Shown piece by piece: positions 6,356 to 8,507 of a stretch of DNA of 8,507 bases. The notes beneath the pieces were generated by a model. The model was not told the DNA's origin and did no database searches. It saw nothing but the letters and a program-made list of their open reading frames with translations. The position numbers and the translations under genes are program-made. Each line of letters starts with the position of its first letter. Positions within the stretch are counted from its first letter, which is position 1. The DNA is from an uncultured Oscillospiraceae bacterium (GTDB lineage Bacteria; Bacillota; Clostridia; Oscillospirales; Oscillospiraceae). Location of the stretch: positions 1 to 8,507 of the forward strand of contig CANRNA010000070.1 of assembly GCA_947631805.1 (NCBI GenBank). Reading direction: 5' to 3'.

Positions 6356-7129
6356 ATGCCTGAGATCGTTTTTATTGAGGGCGTTTCCGGCGTGGGCAAG
6401 ACCACCACGGTGAAGGCCCTTCATGCCCGACTGCGGGCACGCGGATATGCCGTGAAAAGCTACGTTGAATTTGACTTTCAAAACCCGATCGATTTTTACT
6501 GTACTGCCTATATCCCGCAAGAGCGCTATCGGGAGCTGTGCCAAAGCTATCCCCAGCAGGCCGGGCAAATAAAGCGGTATTCGATTTACGCGGGAGAGGC
6601 GATGCTGGTGAGGTATTTTGACGGGGACAGGCAGCTGTTTCCGAAACGGCTGATGGGCGAGCTGGGCGAGATGGAGTTTTGCTATGCGCCGCCGCATCCC
6701 GTGCCCCTGGCGGAGTACACCAGGACCTATAAGACCGTGTGGGAGAACTTTGACAGGTCGGCCGACGGCGCTGTGGACTACTATATTTTTGACGGATCGC
6801 TTCTGCACCATCCGCTGAACGACATGATCAGAAACTATGACGCCTCGATGGAGCAGACGGCCGCGCACGTTGGGGTGCTGCTGCAATGTCTGAGGCGTGT
6901 TGGGGCCAGCGTTTTTTACCTCTTCACGGAGGATGTCGGCGCCCAGCTGCGTCTCGCGCGTCAAAACCGCCGACAGGCGCCGCCTGACAGCGGGGCGGTC
7001 GCCTTTTGGGAAAAACGCCGCGAATACGACGAGTATGTGCTGGACCGTTCTGTTCCGGGGAACTGCAGGATGGACCTGACCCGATATGGCCACGCGGCCG
7101 TATTGGACAGGATACTTGCGGCTCTTTGA
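6356..7129 (+). CDS. P-loop NTPase, thymidylate-kinase-like, function unknown
   Basis: Predicted soluble nucleotide-binding protein, probably a small-molecule or nucleotide kinase; the substrate is not recognisable. In 257 residues, VFIEGVSGVGKTTTVKALH (5-23) is a textbook Walker A loop (Lys15, Thr16) at the N-terminus, as in thymidylate and deoxynucleoside kinases. VDYYIFDGSLLHHPLND (140-156) resembles a Walker B or DRX-like strand with Asp146. FYLFTEDVGAQLRLARQNRR (187-206) could be a lid with arginines. The middle (about 40-130) is aromatic-rich and matches nothing I recognise. ATG 6356 places the P-loop normally but has no clear Shine-Dalgarno. An in-frame TTG at 6317 has GGGGGAGA upstream, but it would start inside the hairpin. 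Composition is lower in G+C than the genes to the left (26 of 60 bases at 6781-6840), suggesting a different origin. It converges on the GNAT pseudogene across 34 bp. Confidence 0.72.
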   Translation: MPEIVFIEGVSGVGKTTTVKALHARLRARGYAVKSYVEFDFQNPIDFYCTAYIPQERYRELCQSYPQQAGQIKRYSIYAGEAMLVRYFDGDRQLFPKRLMGELGEMEFCYAPPHPVPLAEYTRTYKTVWENFDRSADGAVDYYIFDGSLLHHPLNDMIRNYDASMEQTAAHVGVLLQCLRRVGASVFYLFTEDVGAQLRLARQNRRQAPPDSGAVAFWEKRREYDEYVLDRSVPGNCRMDLTRYGHAAVLDRILAAL

Positions 7130-7163
7130 AAAGTGGGGCGTTCCTCCAAAATTTATCCTGACG

Positions 7164-7617
7164 TCACTTGATATCGATCCAGATGCCAATATCCCGCATC
7201 ATGGAATCGGGCATGCTCTTATAAAAGCGCTGGGCCTCCTCGTTGGCGGCGGTCAGGGCTATGAGCGTGTCGATGCCCCGGTCCTTTAATATCTGCCGTA
7301 GGCCGCCCAGAAGCCGCTGGGCGACCCCCTGGTGCCTGCTGCTTTTCACCACGCATATCCAGATACCCCTTTTTGGACCCGTCAAAACGGCTTGCGATGA
7401 GGGAGGCGTCGATCCTGCCGACGACCGCGCCCTCCGCGTATGCCAGAAGAGAGATGGCGTCGTCAAAGCTCCTGTCATCGAAGCACCCCTCGACAGCGCT
7501 GACATAAGCCTGGTCTATCTCCCAGCCCCAGATGTCCTCCTCCCGGCGCAGCCGCCGCTCAAAATCCAAAACGTCCGGTATCCGGTCTCTCGTGTAAGGC
7601 TGTATCACCAATTCCAT
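7164..7617 (-). pseudogene. GNAT family N-acetyltransferase with a frameshift
   Basis: GNAT enzymes move an acetyl group from acetyl-CoA to an amine. The first frame begins at ATG 7617 (MELVIQPYTRDRIPDVLDFE) and runs sensibly to GSKKGYLD (residue 87, codon 7357-7359). It then degrades to low-complexity shadow sequence. The next frame supplies the missing half from 7355 to TGA 7164: CVVKSSRHQGVAQRLLGGL, with the acetyl-CoA pyrophosphate loop RHQGVA, then LTAANEEAQRFYKSM and IGIWIDIK. Joined, the halves give an ordinary GNAT of about 150 residues. One surplus base, or a net loss of 2 or 5, lies within about 7352-7374, which includes T5 and C4 runs. A good ribosome binding site (GGGAGGG, 7631-7625) and a promoter precede the start, so the break looks recent, or it may be a sequencing error. 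Substrate is unknown. Confidence 0.78.
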
Positions 7618-7655
7618 AGCATATCCCTCCCAAGGCTGTGGTCTGCTGCGGGGCT

Positions 7656-7686
7656 ATTGTAGCATCAAGGGGCGGAAAAATCTACT
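7656..7686 (-). promoter_or_regulatory. Probable promoter of the GNAT gene (extended -10)
   Basis: On the minus strand TGCTACAAT (7664-7656) is an extended -10 element (TGnTAnAAT). The -35 region is weak (TAGATT at 7684-7679, 17 bp away). Transcription would start near 7649, giving a leader of about 32 nt that contains the GGGAGGG ribosome binding site. Confidence 0.45.
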
Positions 7687-7799
7687 GTATCCCTCTGTTG
7701 GCCTGGCAGCCCAGCTTTTGTCTGAGGCGAGCGATACACTGGTTTTTTTGTCAACTTCATAACTTATTCATACGGGATAGCGGAAATTTCGATTTGCTC

Positions 7800-7828
7800 T
7801 TGCACGGCCCGGTGAGATGTGATATCAT
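7800..7828 (+). promoter_or_regulatory. Promoter of the small exported protein gene
   Basis: TTGCAC (7800-7805) and TATCAT (7823-7828) are spaced by 17 bp, with TG at 7820-7821 making an extended -10 element. The predicted start of transcription near 7835 coincides with AAGGAGGG (7835-7842), so the leader would be only about 15 nt. Confidence 0.6.
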
Positions 7829-7834
7829 CGGGCC
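7806..7834. promoter_or_regulatory. Inverted repeat over the promoter (candidate operator)
   Basis: GGCCCGGTGA (7806-7815) and TCATCGGGCC (7825-7834) are inverted copies differing at one position (G-U in RNA), with 9 bp between them. The symmetry centre at 7820 falls on the extended -10 element, and the right arm ends where transcription should begin. The position suits a dimeric repressor site rather than a terminator, since no T-run follows on either strand. Confidence 0.5.
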
Positions 7835-7849
7835 AAGGAGGGTTGAACA

Positions 7850-8488
7850 ATGAAAAAAATTCTTTGCCTTGTGCTTGTGTTGCTTCTCGTTTGTGCAAAT
7901 CCGGTTGTTGTTTTTGCGGAAGAAGAGAAACTTGACTTAAACGGTTTTTTGGAGAAGTATGAGAATGCTGATTTCAATGAAATGTTAGATAATCCGGACC
8001 AGTTTTGGGATGACTTTATTCTTGTGTGCGAAGAGGAAGATACGGACTATTCTGAATGGGAATTGAATGAGAGTATATCATCTGAATTGCTTTGCGAATA
8101 TGATTTAGATGTTATTTTATTCAATATGCCAGTCACGATACAATCGGTTATTTTTAATGACAAAGAAAACGCATATTATAAAGACATTACATTTGATATT
8201 GGAGACGAAGAAGGGAATTTTAATACAGCAAGAGCATTTTGTGAAAAGTTCTTTGATAGATATAATGACGCAGAGTATATAATGATAGAAGATGCTGAAT
8301 CAAGCGAAAGCGAACTGCGAAATCTGTTTTCTGATGGTAAAATAAACGAGAAGTATGGTTGCCGATGGTCTGTTGAAGAAAATGCAAGTATAAACTGCGG
8401 CGTAACCTATTTCTATTTTAAACTTGATGACTTCATTTCATCGTCTGTAACTATTGCACTTCAAAAGAATGTTATTGGAACAGAATAA
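7850..8488 (+). CDS. Small acidic exported protein of unknown family
   Basis: I do not recognise this 212-residue protein. It has a clear signal peptide: MKK, a hydrophobic core ILCLVLVLLLV, and a VFA signal peptidase I site at 21-23, so the mature protein should begin at Glu24. Cys15 is preceded by LLV rather than a normal lipobox, so a lipoprotein is less likely. The mature part is strongly acidic (EEE at 24-26, EEEDTD at 61-66, GDEEG at 118-122) and mixes charged with aromatic residues. It has five cysteines (60, 82, 131, 171, 183) that could form disulfides if secreted. ATG 7850 has AAGGAGGG at 7 nt, and TAA ends it at 8486-8488. The gene is much more AT-rich than the rest of the window (21 G+C in 60 bases at 8041-8100), which points to horizontal acquisition. 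It has its own promoter. Confidence 0.8.
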   Translation: MKKILCLVLVLLLVCANPVVVFAEEEKLDLNGFLEKYENADFNEMLDNPDQFWDDFILVCEEEDTDYSEWELNESISSELLCEYDLDVILFNMPVTIQSVIFNDKENAYYKDITFDIGDEEGNFNTARAFCEKFFDRYNDAEYIMIEDAESSESELRNLFSDGKINEKYGCRWSVEENASINCGVTYFYFKLDDFISSSVTIALQKNVIGTE

Positions 8489-8507
8489 CAAATGTTTCCG
8501 CTACGTT

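Noticed and set aside
7130..7163. Possible bidirectional terminator between the convergent P-loop and GNAT genes
   Set aside because: TGGGG/CTCCA around CGTTC gives only about 5 bp with a G-U pair and no proper T-run, too weak to call.
7243..7662. 139-codon + strand frame opposite the GNAT pseudogene
   Set aside because: The minus strand clearly encodes both halves of a GNAT domain, and this frame has no domain of its own.
7715..7750. T7 run (7743-7749) after CCAG...CTGG as a terminator
   Set aside because: The possible stem is only 4-5 bp with a long loop, and no + strand gene ends upstream of it.
7638..7853. 71-codon + strand frame between the GNAT and secreted protein genes
   Set aside because: It has no ribosome binding site, spans the GNAT promoter and the promoter and operator of the last gene, and has no recognisable features.

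Overview
The window looks like chromosomal DNA from a GC-rich, gut-type member of the Clostridia (Bacillota), most likely near the Oscillospiraceae (Flavonifractor/Lawsonibacter-like). This placement is an inference. It rests on strong AGGAGG-type ribosome binding sites, a TepA-type ClpP homologue typical of Bacillota, and about 70% G+C in the core genes (42 of 60 bases at 5221-5280). No rRNA, tRNA, CRISPR array or insertion sequence was recognised, and no stretch over 300 bases lacks a gene.

Left part (1-2183, + strand): the last 16 codons of an unidentified gene, then an M18 family metallo-aminopeptidase (57-1442), then a TepA-like ClpP-family serine protease (1497-2183). The tepA start is TTG. 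Its ribosome binding site lies inside the 3' arm of a terminator-like hairpin.

Middle part (2193-5341): the most coherent functional unit. A Y-family translesion DNA polymerase (dinB/umuC type, 2193-3413, - strand) is divergent from a HTH plus peptidase S24 repressor (3532-4206, + strand). The repressor keeps an Ala-Gly cleavage site and a Ser/Lys dyad, so it resembles self-cleaving SOS repressors such as LexA or HdiR. The 118-bp intergenic region holds two back-to-back sigma-A-like promoters and short symmetric AT-rich elements between them. The dinB promoter is so close to the ATG that its transcript may be leaderless. An AI-2E family membrane protein (4223-5341) follows the repressor after 16 bp and is probably cotranscribed. 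The likely logic is that DNA damage causes repressor cleavage, which releases mutagenic polymerase synthesis, the repressor itself and the membrane protein.

Right part (5394-8507): a DUF362/COG2768-like protein with a Cys-rich motif (5394-6278) ends at a strong hairpin (6301-6341). After this the composition changes. A P-loop, thymidylate-kinase-like protein (6356-7129, locally about 43% G+C) converges on a frameshifted GNAT acetyltransferase (7164-7617, - strand). The last gene (7850-8488) is distinctly AT-rich (21 G+C in 60 bases at 8041-8100). It encodes a small, acidic, exported protein of no recognised family. A 10-bp-arm inverted repeat lies over its promoter. This right end looks like accessory, probably acquired, DNA.
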